From: Epiperipatus broadwayi
Taxonomy: Eukaryota; Onychophora; Udeonychophora; Euonychophora; Peripatidae
NCBI GenBank assembly: GCA_028023455.1
Contig: JAQFVV010012982.1
Location: forward strand, 122,001 to 186,000
Direction: 5' to 3'
DNA: 64,000 bases
Every line of letters starts with the position of its first letter. Position 1 is the stretch's first letter. Under the pieces are notes generated by a model, which was not told the DNA's origin, did not search any database, and saw only the letters and a program-made list of their open reading frames with translations. Below, one piece after another: positions 23,776 to 34,985 of this stretch. Made by a program: the position numbers and the translations under genes.

Positions 23776-25041
23776 TTAAATGCTTTTATTGACTTTGTAC
23801 TAAAAAAATTAAATAATTGTTTCTTCAACCATGATTGGAGTTTGTATATTTAATTTGAAATATGAAGATGGGGTCCAGAAAATTATTAAATCAATAAGGG
23901 ATTGACTTAATTAATTTCTGATCCTCTCATCATGGTTTTATTTTAAATTAAATCTAAAAACTCCAATTATGGTTGAAGAAACAATCATTTAATTTATTTT
24001 TAGTACACAGTCAATAAAAGCATTTAATATATAAAAAATATCTCATTCTAAAGTTTTTAGTAGTGTCACAATAAATAAAAATGTAAAACTACATTGTACT
24101 TTAAATTGATTGTATATGTATAGCTGATATATATATATATATATCACTAGATATTTCTGCTATAAGTTAGTGTACTCTCCTTATATATATATATCATATT
24201 TAGTATGTGTACATAATTATACATGTGTATATATTGTGAATGAACTTCATTTAATACGTATAATTTTACTTCAAATCAATAGCACACATATAGTGCAAGT
24301 GAATATATATATATACTTTTAATATTATATGAATTTTTATTTTATATTCTTAATATATTATATTTAAATAATCCCAGGACTTATAATATTAAATGTTCTT
24401 TGGATATATAATAAATTAGTAAATAAGATTACTATTTAAATTGATCGATTTATTTTTTATTTTAAAACAGTTATTTTTTTTAAAAAATGCTAAGAAAAAA
24501 TATTTGTGATCTTTTTAAAAATTTTGTGATTGTTTTAAATAATGTGATTTTTCTAGTTTACTTTTTGTTAAAAACAATTGTTTTAAAAGAAATGGAAATA
24601 GTTTAAAATAGAAAACTTAGTTACTGATTTATAATACATATATAATTATGTACACATTCTAAATGATATATATCAAGAATTTAAAATAGTTTTAAAATTG
24701 TTATTAAATTGAAAAAAAAAATAAACTGCCCTCTTATGCAACTATTTAAAACAAATGAAAATTCTAAGAAGAATTGTTAACTGTAAAATGTGAAATTATT
24801 GAGCATTTTTCATATTTTCTCATCCTCTGTTCCATATCTATGAAACTAGTTGAAATACTGAAAAGATAAGCATTTTAAATAAATTAGGGTGATATAACTC
24901 AGTTATATATCAATTTTGAAGTAATTCTATTGAATTTAAATATATTAAACTTTGATTTTAAAATTTCATTTTAACTTGAAAAGACAAAAGTTAACAAACA
25001 AACAAACAAACATATTTTCCAAAATTAATAAAAGCATTTAA
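23776..25041 (+). mobile_element. 1.27-kb AT-rich TIR element, copy 1
   Basis: The element starts with TTAAATGCTTTT (23776) and ends with AAAAGCATTTAA (25030-25041). The first 252 bp (23776-24027) form a long imperfect palindrome ending in the same motif, with arms of about 110 bp containing TTCAACCATGATTGGAGTTT and its mirror. The rest aligns in inverted orientation with the element at 59.3-60.5 kb. There is no transposase, so it would be non-autonomous. The TSD is not clear. Confidence 0.7.
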
Positions 25042-26224
25042 TAAAAATGCAATAATATCAGACATTTAGTTGTAATATTATTTTCAATAATTTTGAATTA
25101 GTCTCAATTAGAAAAATTTATACTGATGTAATAACAACATTTAAAAATGAAACATGCACAGCAGAGTCATAGTTTCATAAACTTGAAGGTATATTAGTAT
25201 TTTTATTAAATGAACAAAAACTACAAATTAAGAAGTGGCAAATAGAAAATATTTTTAGCAATAACAAAAACTATAATTAGATGAAGTATAGTCAACATGA
25301 TTAATAATATCTGGAACATAGCATATAAATATAAAATGTAAATATACTTATATATGTTGGTAAAAATATTGTTTCAGTTTAAAAGATTTCAAAATTAACT
25401 AGTCTGCAAAGCTTGAAAGTGTGAATTATGATATAGTATTATTTAATATTTAATTTTATAAATGGTACCTTTTCACATCATTGAGATTTTACTAAATTCA
25501 TAGTATTACAAACTAACTATACAATGAAAGTCATACCATATTACATTTGTACTTTTTATTTCAATAGTCAATATTTTGACCATACATATGCGAGCATAGT
25601 TTTTAGAGTTTGCATCTGAAAAAAAATTGATATTTTAGCTGTCTAATATTTCAAACAAATCTCATAGTTTTAGAGATTTATTTGTTAATACATTTATATA
25701 ATATTTTGGTTTTTTTATAATTTCTTCTAAGTGGCAGATTCAATCAGAGACATCTAGAATTTGTGACAGTTAGGGAATGTCCTCCATTTTATTCCCAGCT
25801 TCAGGAAAAATAACTTCTGCAATTTTCCACAGTTGTTTTCCTCAAATATACTTCAGCAGATAAGTAATAACAATTATTATTATATTTTTATTAGAATTTT
25901 ATAAATATTTCACATAATAAAAGAATATAAAATAATATAAATAATTTTTGGCAATTATTTTCCTGATCTCTTTTTTTTTTCTCTTGAAATATTACAATAT
26001 TTTATGCTATGTATTTATTCCATAAGTACATATATTTCAAAGTATTGGAATCTTCTCCATTTTTTCATATATATTTTGAAAAATATTATTTACTTCAAAG
26101 CACACATATTTCAAAGTATTTAAATTTCAACAGTATATTTATCTGTAATTTATTAATTCAAATATTTTACTAACTTAAGTACAAATATCTAATTTAGTAA
26201 GTCAAATATTTTACCAATCTATAT

Positions 26225-26267
<43 letters not shown>

Positions 26268-26578
26268 ATTGAAATATCACAATATTTTTGATCTTTATAA
26301 AAGTTTTAGAATTTCAACTACATAACTATCATGTAGAAATATATATATTAGTATGTTAGGATATTTTGATAAAATTAGGATTTCATCTATATAAGTAATA
26401 TATAGAAATATACAATTTAGTTTGAGAGGATATTTTGATAATGTTAGAATTTGAATTATATAGCTAAGCATGTAAAAATATATAATTTATTTTGATATTC
26501 ACAAATTTAGATATGTATTGTATTTTGTATATATTGGTTATTCTGCTTCTAAATTTAATTTCTATATCTATTAGGGAT
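25042..26578. other. AT-rich DNA with a TA/TG microsatellite
   Basis: A (TA)n tract followed by (TG)n occupies about 26225-26269. Several AATATTTT-spaced motifs recur at 26000-26500, giving a loosely periodic low-complexity region. No gene was seen. Confidence 0.55.
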
Positions 26579-26579
26579 A

Positions 26580-28215
26580 ATGAATTGTGCTATTGCTGGA
26601 CCTAACTCACAACACTATGACTCTGCCACAGGGTCTAATTTTTCAGAGTCAAATGGTAACTCAGTAGAGATGGGAAGCTCTGAAAAAATTGAGGTTTCAA
26701 GTATGAAAAAGAAGCCAAATAATAGCAGTGTTGAGAGTGTTTTTGTATATGAGGATAGTACTGAATTATAGAAGAAAATAGATATGGAAAATATTCCTCC
26801 ACCATCTCCAAGATTTCCCTTCAATGAGAAACTAGAAATAACTGTTGGTATAAGCCCTGGTGTCCAAAGCTGTACAATTCTTTGAAAATTTTTTCAATGA
26901 TACATTACTCCAAAAGATTGTTGACCAAACAAATCCTTATGCTGAGCAGTACCATAATAAAGATATAAACATAATATCTTAACATCACAGCTGTAATCCC
27001 ATATGAAAAGAGGAGTTGGGCTGTTTTTTCAGTATTGATGTAACAAGGCATCATCAAAATGCTACATTAGTTATGTTCTTTGTCAACAAGAAATATTATT
27101 CATTTCCCCATTTTTTTAAAAACTCATAACAAGTACTATGTATTCCTTGCTCATGCAATATTTGCATTTTGCTGACAATGAAAAGTTTCTAAGTGGTGAC
27201 CATCGTAATCCAAAACTCTATTAAGTTTTATGAAGTTATGGAGTACTTGAGAGAAATATTTAATGCTGTATATATTCCAGAGAAAACTCTTAGTCTGGAT
27301 GAGAGTTTGATACCGTCTGAAGGATGTCTTGTCTGGGAAACATATATTGCTAACAAGAGGGCTCATTTTGGGATAAAAAATATTTTTTTTTGTTCTTTGT
27401 GGGGCAGCAAGTGACTACATTTGTAGCTTTTTTTTTGTATATTGGAACTGAAACAATATACATAAAAAGAAGTATACCACTTTACCTGTTAGTACTAAAA
27501 GTATTCTCCATTTGATGGATGATTATTTGGATAAAGGGTATTGTGTCATTGTGGACAGTTGATACATGCCACCTAGTCTGGTGGACATACTTTAAAAAAT
27601 AAGACAGATATTTATGGCATTGTCAATAAAAGAAGAAAAGATCTTCCAGAAAAGTTAAAAAAAGTAAACTGCAAAAAGGAATTATCCAGGTTTTTCAGCA
27701 TGGAAAAATTATGGCCTTAAAATAGCAGGAAAATTCCAGTCTGGTAATGAGTACTATTCATGATGTTCCAAAAGAATTGCAATGAATAGATGGGGGAAAG
27801 ATGTGCAGAAACCCACTATAGTGCTTGATTATAATAATATTATAGAGGGAGCTGATTGCTGCAATCAAGAATTGTCTTTTTACCAGCTAACTAGGAACCA
27901 GCAATAAAAAATATAAAAAACTAATTAGACATTTTATAGACAACACTCTGTGGAATGTATGCATTTTATACAAAAAGCATTATGGTAAAAAAAATTGAAC
28001 TTTTAAAGTTTAAAATGCAAATAATTGAAAAGATTATTGAAAATTATGTTGTTTCTACTTTCAGTACAAGGAGGACTAGTGCTATCACTTCTCCTTTTCA
28101 ATTCACTGCCAGACATTTTATCAGTTCTATTCCATCTAACACTATCAAAAAAGTATTTACATGAACCTGCCAAATTTGCTGCTCGAAAAAAAAAAAAAAC
28201 TCCTGCTGGGTAAAA
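26580..28215 (+). pseudogene. piggyBac-type transposase, decayed
   Basis: The best block is at 27238-27390: EYLREIFNAVYIPEKTLSLDE, then SLIPSEGCLVWETYIANKRAHFGIK. It matches the piggyBac pattern of a catalytic Asp in SxDE followed by a basic YIxxKxxxxGIK stretch. Near the C terminus RHFISSIPSNT (about 28110-28145) is followed by residues around a lost Cys-rich tail, also typical. The frame between is broken by numerous stops and shifts. The 63-codon open stretch at 26580-26771 is Ser/Glu-rich, like piggyBac N termini. Intact enzymes move DNA by cut-and-paste into TTAA; no terminal repeats were recognised here. Confidence 0.8.
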
Positions 28216-28663
28216 AGTTAGCAAGGAGTCAAGATAATTGTATTTATTGTTTGGACTATTTCCATCATTTGATGTAAAGTTGGCCTTTGTTTTGAACTAT
28301 GTTTTGAAATCCATCACACCAAAAAGAAGTTTTGAAGCTAATTTAGTTAACCATATATTTTTCACTTTTTCTAATTATTAAATTTTCGTTACTGAATAAT
28401 CCAAGTTCCAAAAAAAAAAAAATAGTCTTGACAAACCACATATTATCATTATCAAAAGGAATTTGCAAGGTAAAGCTTTTTTTTCTATATATATTTCCAC
28501 AGTAGTTATTGAATGTTTCTATTTTAATGTTAGGTGGGCCACTTGGAATCTTCAGACATCATAAAAAAGAATCATAAAACTTTATTTAAACTTGGCCTTT
28601 TAAATCAGTATATTTTTATTGAAAATTTGTAAATAAATAGTTTGTGTAGATTTTGATAAGATA
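28216..28663. other. AT-rich DNA, no recognised feature
   Basis: This may contain the 3' flank of the piggyBac relic. No TIR was recognised. Confidence 0.4.
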
Positions 28664-28678
28664 TGTCTTACACTTTTT

Positions 28679-28781
28679 TTTTTAAGTGTCATAGCATCAG
28701 CCGGGACATGAACCCGCAACCCGGGCAACTGCCTGCTAGTGCAAAGTAGTCGCGCTGACCTCACGACCACCAATGCAAGAC
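28679..28781 (-). mobile_element. tRNA-Gly-derived SINE, long type, with 15-bp TSD
   Basis: The minus-strand body GCATTGGTGGTCGTGAGGTC to GGCTGATGCTATGACAC matches the 9.5-kb copy closely. The T-arm duplication is plain: CGGGTTG is followed directly by CGGGTTC. The target duplication TGTCTTACACTTTTT lies at 28664-28678 and 28782-28796, next to the T-run that represents the A tail. Confidence 0.87.
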
Positions 28782-28796
28782 TGTCTTACACTTTTT

Positions 28797-30100
28797 ATGA
28801 CTTAATATTTAATCAATTCACTATACATATAGAATAGAATAGAATATTAATCTGCGTTTTTTAATAATAAAACAGTAAATATAATGTTAATTATAATTTA
28901 AAAACCAAAAAATATATTTTATATATATTGTCAAATATGTACATAATGAAAATATGTTGAGAAAAAAAATTCCATTTTTGGGATCAAAAATGCTAAAAAA
29001 ACATACATGGAAAGTGGCTTAAGAATAGCTGGATGTGCATTTACTACTGACTTGAAATGGTTATGGGCTGATTACCCAGAAACCTGTTTGTGATTTGGGA
29101 AAAAAAAATCCAAGATTTATCTTGCCGGATTCAAATCCCACACTATTACTATGGCATATAAATGTACTAAATACTACATCATGGACCCTACAATCAAATT
29201 AAAAAAATTAAGTTTTCTATAAATCTTAAACCGTCAATGTTAAAATTAAAAGTTAATACATAATAAACCATATTTATAATATATATATATATTGTTTATT
29301 TCTTATAAAAGGAAATAATTATTGCATAATTTTATGTTTCTTACATTAATATTATATTAATAATTATAAATAAATAAAGTGATGAGTACAATATTTCGTA
29401 GCAAGTATATATAATTATCTAAAGTGAATCGATAATATGAAATTTAAAATGCAAAAGGGTATATTTACTTACTTCCTAAAAATGCAAATTAATTAATAGT
29501 ACTAACAATACTCTCTCCTCTCCATTCATGTATAACAGCATCTTTCAAAAATATAAGCTGCAATTAATCTTTTATAAATGTAAATTTAGACATTTTTATA
29601 AATAGATTTTTTTAAAAAAAAACTTTTAGTAAATTAAACTTAACGACGATCTAAAAAAAATTCATTTCATTATTGTTCCAACTGATTAAAGTAAATAGTA
29701 AAATTAAAACAAGAAAAAGAAAAGTGATAAAAAGATTTAGAAGACGGCCAATATTTTTTTGACATTTTGTATATAAATGTAATTTTTTTTTCTCATAATT
29801 ATGTTACTTTTATTATTATTGAAGAAACAAAATACTATTAGATATTATTTAATATTTCACTTTCTACATACAGTTTACTATTTTTAGTTTTAATAATAAA
29901 AATTAAAAATGATTTAAATAAGAATTTCATATGTATACATTCTAATGACTAAAGTAAGTGTAGCGTATATATATAATGTAGTATATGTCAAAAAGATGTA
30001 TTGGTAAATGAAAGGAAAATATTGTTTTTTATAATAAGGATAGATGCATTTTTATATATTTTATTTTTAAATGTATTAATAATTATAAAGATTTAAATAT
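28797..30100. other. AT-rich DNA, no recognised feature
   Basis: Nothing supportable beyond A/T runs. Confidence 0.45.
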
Positions 30101-30104
30101 ATAT

Positions 30105-30345
30105 TTTGTAGATGCTTGAAAATGGCTACAAATAAAGTGGTCGAAACGTTGGATGTTTTAAACATATATATATATGGTGATGGAAAAAATAAAGTTTTTG
30201 GAAAGAAAAAAAGGAGAGTGTATATTTTTTGATTGAATTTAGTGGAAAAGAACATTATATTTTATAACTCATATATATTTAAAAAAAAAAAAAAGGTGCG
30301 TGCTGTTGTTAAAAAAAGGATCTAACGGCAGTGATAATAAATAAA
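30105..30345 (+). repeat. PLE-LTR-like repeat with degenerate hammerhead motif
   Basis: This is the inverted partner of 18580-18830 and keeps more of the ribozyme-like region. A stem GGCTAC (30124-30129) pairs with GTGGTC (30137-30142), directly followed by GAAACGTT (30143-30150). The expected CUGAUGA is replaced by CTTGAAAA (30115-30122), so the catalytic core is lost. The conserved downstream block (TGATGGAAAAAATAAAG, AGGAGAGTGTATATTTTTTG, then TGATAATAA) defines the family. There is no ORF. Confidence 0.6.
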
Positions 30346-31489
30346 ATATATTCTAATGACTAGTTTCTTAGAAGTCAGATGATGTTAAGCATTCTGAGAA
30401 TCGATCACGAAACTTTCAATACAACTCTGTCATTGGCTAACATTTATTATTATCCCAGTTTTCAAACAATACTAATATTTTATTTTAAATTTTTTGTTAA
30501 TGAAGATAATAGTAAAACTAATCATATTATTAATAATGAAGCTGTCCAAAGATTTAAATTAAAGAATCAAATGTGATCTCATTCATTAAGTTTAATGGCA
30601 TTTTGCTCAATAAGAAAATTCATGAGGTTATGATTTAGTAGTAAAAATATTTAAAATTAAAAATCAAAGAAACTATAGATTTTTTTTTTGCTATTTCTCA
30701 ATGTAATTAAGTGATATATATTTGTAATAAATATTTAACAATTTAATACACCATGGTTGGTCAAAGTTCATGTTTGAAAGAGAGACATATTAAAATTGAG
30801 ATATATTCAAGAACTGCAACTAAGTTTTTGAAATATACAACTGAGGCAAATATTTAATTTATAATTTTTTTATTAATATAATTTATTAATTGTACAAAAC
30901 ATCAAGAAAACAAAATTAACAAGTGAGATTAAAATTAATAAAAAATATTTATTATTCACATGTGATTGTATCTGCTAGCAAGAACATTAAAATTTGTTTT
31001 ATTATTTGTTAATGATCCACACAATAGTTCTATGACATTGATTCATCAATTGTGCTTGATGTTTTGATTTTACAAACTTCTTGTTGAGTTTACCAAAAAT
31101 TTAAATTAGTTCACAGTCAGCTTCTTTTAAATAAAGATACTTCGAATCTGACACAAGTTTCCTGATCATACTTTCATTGTTTTCTTAATGAAGCCATGTT
31201 GATCAAGAATTAAACAAAAAATTTTAAGTTTTTCAATCTAAAGTCAAATGAAGTAATTTATGCTTGTTATTTTTATATAAATTTAATGGCAATAATTTTT
31301 CAATTTTCTGATTATATTACTTGATTAAAGTAGCAGAAATTGATGTTCAATGGTCAAAGTAGAAAACACCCAATGACTTTGAATTAAAACTATACAAAGA
31401 CTAAAAACATCAATTAAAGGAATTCAAGTGAAAATTGAAATGCTAAGTTTGAATGCATTACATTTCCAGCATGGTAACAATACCACCAT
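30346..31489. other. AT-rich DNA, no recognised feature
   Basis: Nothing supportable was seen. Confidence 0.45.
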
Positions 31490-31502
31490 TGAAGTTGATA
31501 TA

Positions 31503-31635
31503 TATTAAAAAGGGATATGGCACTATTGCTTGAGAGTTCATAAGAAATTTGAGCACTAGACTTGTGAGCATCAGATATCCTGGGACTTCCCGATCCAAGT
31601 CAAATGCTCTACCAACTACACCACACCACACAGGG
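31503..31635 (-). mobile_element. Second tRNA-derived SINE family, with 13-bp TSD
   Basis: On the minus strand the element begins CCCTGTGTGGTG. It has an A-box-like TGTAGTTGGTAGAGCA and an anticodon-like hairpin with stem GACTT/AAGTC and an 8-nt loop. A degenerate B box follows, then a roughly 60-nt unrelated tail ending in ATATCCCTTTTTAATA. TGAAGTTGATATA flanks it at 31490-31502 and 31636-31648. It is unrelated to the tRNA-Gly SINEs. Confidence 0.78.
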
Positions 31636-31698
31636 TGAAGTTGATATAAATAATCATTCGATTAAGTTAAATAATTTTACTTTTGGGAAATGCATGTA

Positions 31699-31874
31699 TT
31701 CAAGCACAAGTGCATGTGCGGCGCAACTGCTCCCAAAAGCTGTTAATACAAATACAAATAGCTAACTAAAAATATTAAAACAGCTGAGCGCTTTCAAAGG
31801 ATCTTGCCTTCATAATCATAGCTTGCTTACGTTTAAATTTATGCAAATATGCTAATTCCATCTTTTTGATAGAG
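31699..31874 (-). repeat. PLE left terminal repeat (inverted)
   Basis: This is a 176-bp mirror of 33775-33950, starting TTCAAGCACAAGTGC and ending TCTTTTTGATAGAG. The hammerhead-like segment lies at 31781-31825 on the minus strand. Confidence 0.92.
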
Positions 31875-31876
31875 CG

Positions 31877-33797
31877 CACAAACAAGGAATAACCATCCCC
31901 GACGACAACAAGCAAACATTCGTGAATTTAACACAAACAATACTCCCTAAAGAAGTAAAAGATGTGCTAGCAAAAGGCCCCAGATTCATCAGAGGGACAT
32001 GGAAACAACCGGATATGGAATTAATAGCGGACATAGAGGCTGGACTCAATCAAGATCCACAAAAGGATGAATATATAGCACAGATCAACACAGCAATGAG
32101 ACACGCGGCTTTAAAAACCAAATACCAAACAGTGGGACATAAAAGTAAAAACAACCAAGCAATTCTTTGAGTTAGAAAGAATCACATGAATGCATGAAGA
32201 CAAGGGAAACAGATTTGTGTTGATGCACACCCAGGAATATATTGACAAGATTAACACACAGATTGATAAGTTACAATTTCAGAAAATTGATCAGTTCAGT
32301 ATTGCTAACAATAGAGACAAATTCATTTCATCCATTCTTAAAAAACATTGCAACAAAGCCTTCACAAAAGCAGAATATTACAGTCTATACCCATCATCAT
32401 CAGTGCCACCCAGGATTTTTGGAAGTGCCAAAACACATAAAGACAACACACCGGTCCGATTAATGCTAGATTTCAGTGGAGCCAAGTGGGTGAACAAAAA
32501 ACTCATCCAAATGTTAGGCTTTGGAATATACACCATCAAGTCATCTACACAGTTCATTTCCTCCGTCAAAGATTTACAATTAAACCCAAACATCAGACTG
32601 GCCACTATGGACGTTTCCAAATTGTATGGCTCTGTCAATAGAAGCACATCGATCCAAATAGTCAGAAATGAACTTTTGACACAAAAAATAGCTCAACCAC
32701 TGGTTGACTTCATCCATGACTTTCTATGTTGGTTGGACAGCAACATTGTGGCATTCTTCAGAAACCAGTGCTTCTCCATGAAACAAGGCTGGCCTATGGG
32801 ACTACCACTGAGTGGTGTAGTCACCAGCATCTTCCTGAACTATTATGAGAGAAAAATCATATCTAGTCTAAATCCACCATGCCTTCTAGCATACACTAGA
32901 TATGTGGATGACCTGTTCATTGCTGCCACCCCCAAGATCATTACACAGATCAAAACCGAATTAGAAGCCAACACAGCACTAATTGTTAATGTCACAACTG
33001 AAGACACTCACCAACAAGTCAAATACCTTGATGTCAAAATAAAAAGAGAAAATAACCACTGCCATTATAGCATGGCCATCAAACCATTGGAAATCAGATG
33101 CCATACAAACCCCCAATCTCACACACCCACAGCACATAAATTATCGGGTCTAGCATCTTTTTTGCATAGAAACAGATTATTGGGTAAAATCGAGGTAGAT
33201 GCAAAAACAAATGTAGCAGAATATAGAAATGATCTACTGAATTTAGGCTTCAGACAATCCATCATCGACAAAAAAATCTCACACATTCAGAATAAACCTC
33301 TCAACTCTCACGCCACACAGGATAAACCCAGATTATTACTTCCATACATACCCAATTTACACAAGAAACTACATTCCATCTTTAACAACAAATATCAGCT
33401 CTGTTTTCGAACCCTCCAAATTCTAACAATCTAATTAACAATACCAAAGATCAAACTCCACTGTTACAGACCCCCCCATACAGTATATAACATTGCTTGT
33501 CCAAATAACTATTGCAAAGGCACATATTATGGGGAAAGCAGAGCATCTTTGGCCACATGATTGGCACAGCACAAGTATTCGTACAATAGAGCTCGCAACG
33601 ATCCTTCTACTTATTCAGTTTTTTATCAGCACCAGTGCACAAGTCACCATGAGTGCATTCCGGACAATCCTACCATCGTATGTAGAGAGAGACATGACCT
33701 CAAAAGAAAGATCAAAGAGGCTTTATTTATCTCTCGCGACAGCGATGCCATAAACAGGAAGGACACGTGTTTTTCTCTATCAAAAAGATGGAATTAG
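31877..33797 (+). pseudogene. PLE reverse transcriptase with GIY-YIG endonuclease, disrupted
   Basis: The PLE N-terminal motif FVNLTQTILPKEVKDVLAKG starts near 31911. A frameshift near 32150 and TGA 32187 precede the signature HEDKGNRFVLM (32193). RT motif A is near 32608 (MDVSKLYGSV), motif B is WPMGLPLSG (about 32790), and the catalytic YVDD lies in YTRYVDDLFIA (about 32892-32925), intact. Compensating indels at C-runs near 33413 and 33470 shift the linker. The GIY-YIG domain begins with a CxxxxC motif and TYYGESRASL (about 33522-33551), is cut by TGA 33558, and runs to 33797. The enzyme would prime cDNA synthesis on DNA nicked by the GIY-YIG domain. Confidence 0.9.
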
Positions 33798-33950
33798 CAT
33801 ATTTGCATAAATTTAAACGTAAGCAAGCTATGATTATGAAGGCAAGATCCTTTGAAAGTGCTCAGCTGTTTTAATATTTTTAGTTAGCTATTTGTATTTG
33901 TATTAACAGCTTTTGGGAGCAGTTGCGCCGCACACGCACTTGTGCTTGAA
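33775..33950 (+). repeat. PLE right terminal repeat
   Basis: This is the inverted counterpart of 31699-31874, overlapping the last codons of the frame. It ends at 33950, where the TSD begins. Confidence 0.92.
33824..33868 (+). ncRNA. Hammerhead-like motif in PLE terminal repeat
   Basis: ATGATTATGA (33830-33839) occupies the CUGAUGA position, followed by a short stem AGG/CCT, GAAAG (33854-33858), a two-base loop and CTC (33861-33863). AGCT on both outer sides could form stem I. The related PLE at 61.6 kb shows the same layout. The core has three extra nucleotides and lacks C3, so it may be a decayed or variant ribozyme. The mirror copy is at 31781-31825 on the minus strand. Confidence 0.4.
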
Positions 33951-33961
33951 TAAATAATCAT

Positions 33962-34790
33962 CATAAAATTGCCACCACAAAAGAATAAAACTTATACAGT
34001 TTCAAAATAAAATGTAAATATATTATGCTAACACAAATTATTTCATGGTTTTATTTCAAAAGTTATAGAAGCTGCATTGAACCACTAGTGATCTGCATAT
34101 GACTAGTGAGCATCAGTTTGAACCATGACTAAAATACAATATATTACAGAAATGAACCTAATAGTAACTAAATTATTGTGCTTTTAATTTTATAATAATT
34201 TTTACATAAATAATTGTTTTAATTCATAGTAAAATTATCTAAATAGTAAAACAAAATATATAGAAATGTGGACAAATATGAAAATTGTCTCACTGGATTT
34301 TGATAATCAACCTAATGATGCATCTCCAAAAATTATTAAATTATAAAAAAATAAAACATGAAATTTAAATTTTGGACAACAAAACACATCTAAACATAAT
34401 TATAAAGTTTTAAAAAAATACTTCATAAAAAAAAATCCTAGCAATCAAAATACCAAGATGCTTTTTTGCAATAACAAAATAAAACTTTGTTGAAGACAAT
34501 TTTGCCATGACTATAAAAAAAAAGTTTGTTATTAACTGAAAGGAAACTCTTGAAAGGAATTGATACATGTCAAATTCTTAATGACCACCCCACCCAAGTC
34601 AAACATGGATGAACTGCTCCCATGATATATTAATCTCTAAAGTGAGTTTTTTGGTTTATACTTTTTAGTTTAAGATTCATTAAATTTTCTCAAATTTTTG
34701 ATATTTCTTAATGATCTTTCTTGACACAAAATGAATGCATATATATATAAATGCTGATTTTTAAAAATATATTTAAAATCATAATAATAC
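33962..34790. other. AT-rich DNA, possible tRNA-like trace
   Basis: A B-box-like AGTTTGAACCATG at 34110-34122 follows CACTAGTGATCTGC, faintly SINE-like. It is too weak to call, and nothing else is visible. Confidence 0.35.
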
Positions 34791-34793
34791 CTT

Positions 34794-34985
34794 GCATAGA
34801 TTAGTGCAATTGTAAGAGTATCACTCTCAGGAGCATAACAACTTCGTATCAATTCCAGTTCTGGCAATGTCATTCAATTATTTTTTTTGTCATAACAAAA
34901 ATTGATTGTGGCCCTCATTTTCCTGTGGCTGTCATTTAGCTGTGGCATCTGAAGGCAGATGACACTATTCAATGACTTTTTTATT
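34794..34985 (+). repeat. tRNA-like head with GC-richer tail, candidate SINE
   Basis: Positions 34800-34870 resemble a tRNA, with an A-box-like region TTAGTGCAATTGTAAGAG, a hairpin around CTCTCAGGAG and a B-box-like TATCAATTCC. A T-run follows, then a less AT-rich block (ATTGTGGCCCTCATTTTCCTG onward) to about 34985 that stands out from its surroundings. There is only one copy and no clear TSD, so the call is tentative. Confidence 0.35.

Larger units (their letters stand above)
31658..33949 (+). mobile_element. Penelope-like element with inverted terminal repeats and 12-bp TSD
   Basis: ATAAATAATCAT occurs at 31646-31657 and 33950-33961. Inside lie a 41-bp extension (31658-31698), a left terminal repeat, a broken RT plus GIY-YIG frame, and a right terminal repeat in inverted orientation. 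A short extension outside the terminal repeat is a known PLE feature. The N-terminal roughly 150 residues are absent, so this is an internally shortened copy. The two terminal repeats differ at only about two positions by eye, yet the coding frame has several indels and stops. This suggests it was already defective when it inserted. Confidence 0.9.
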
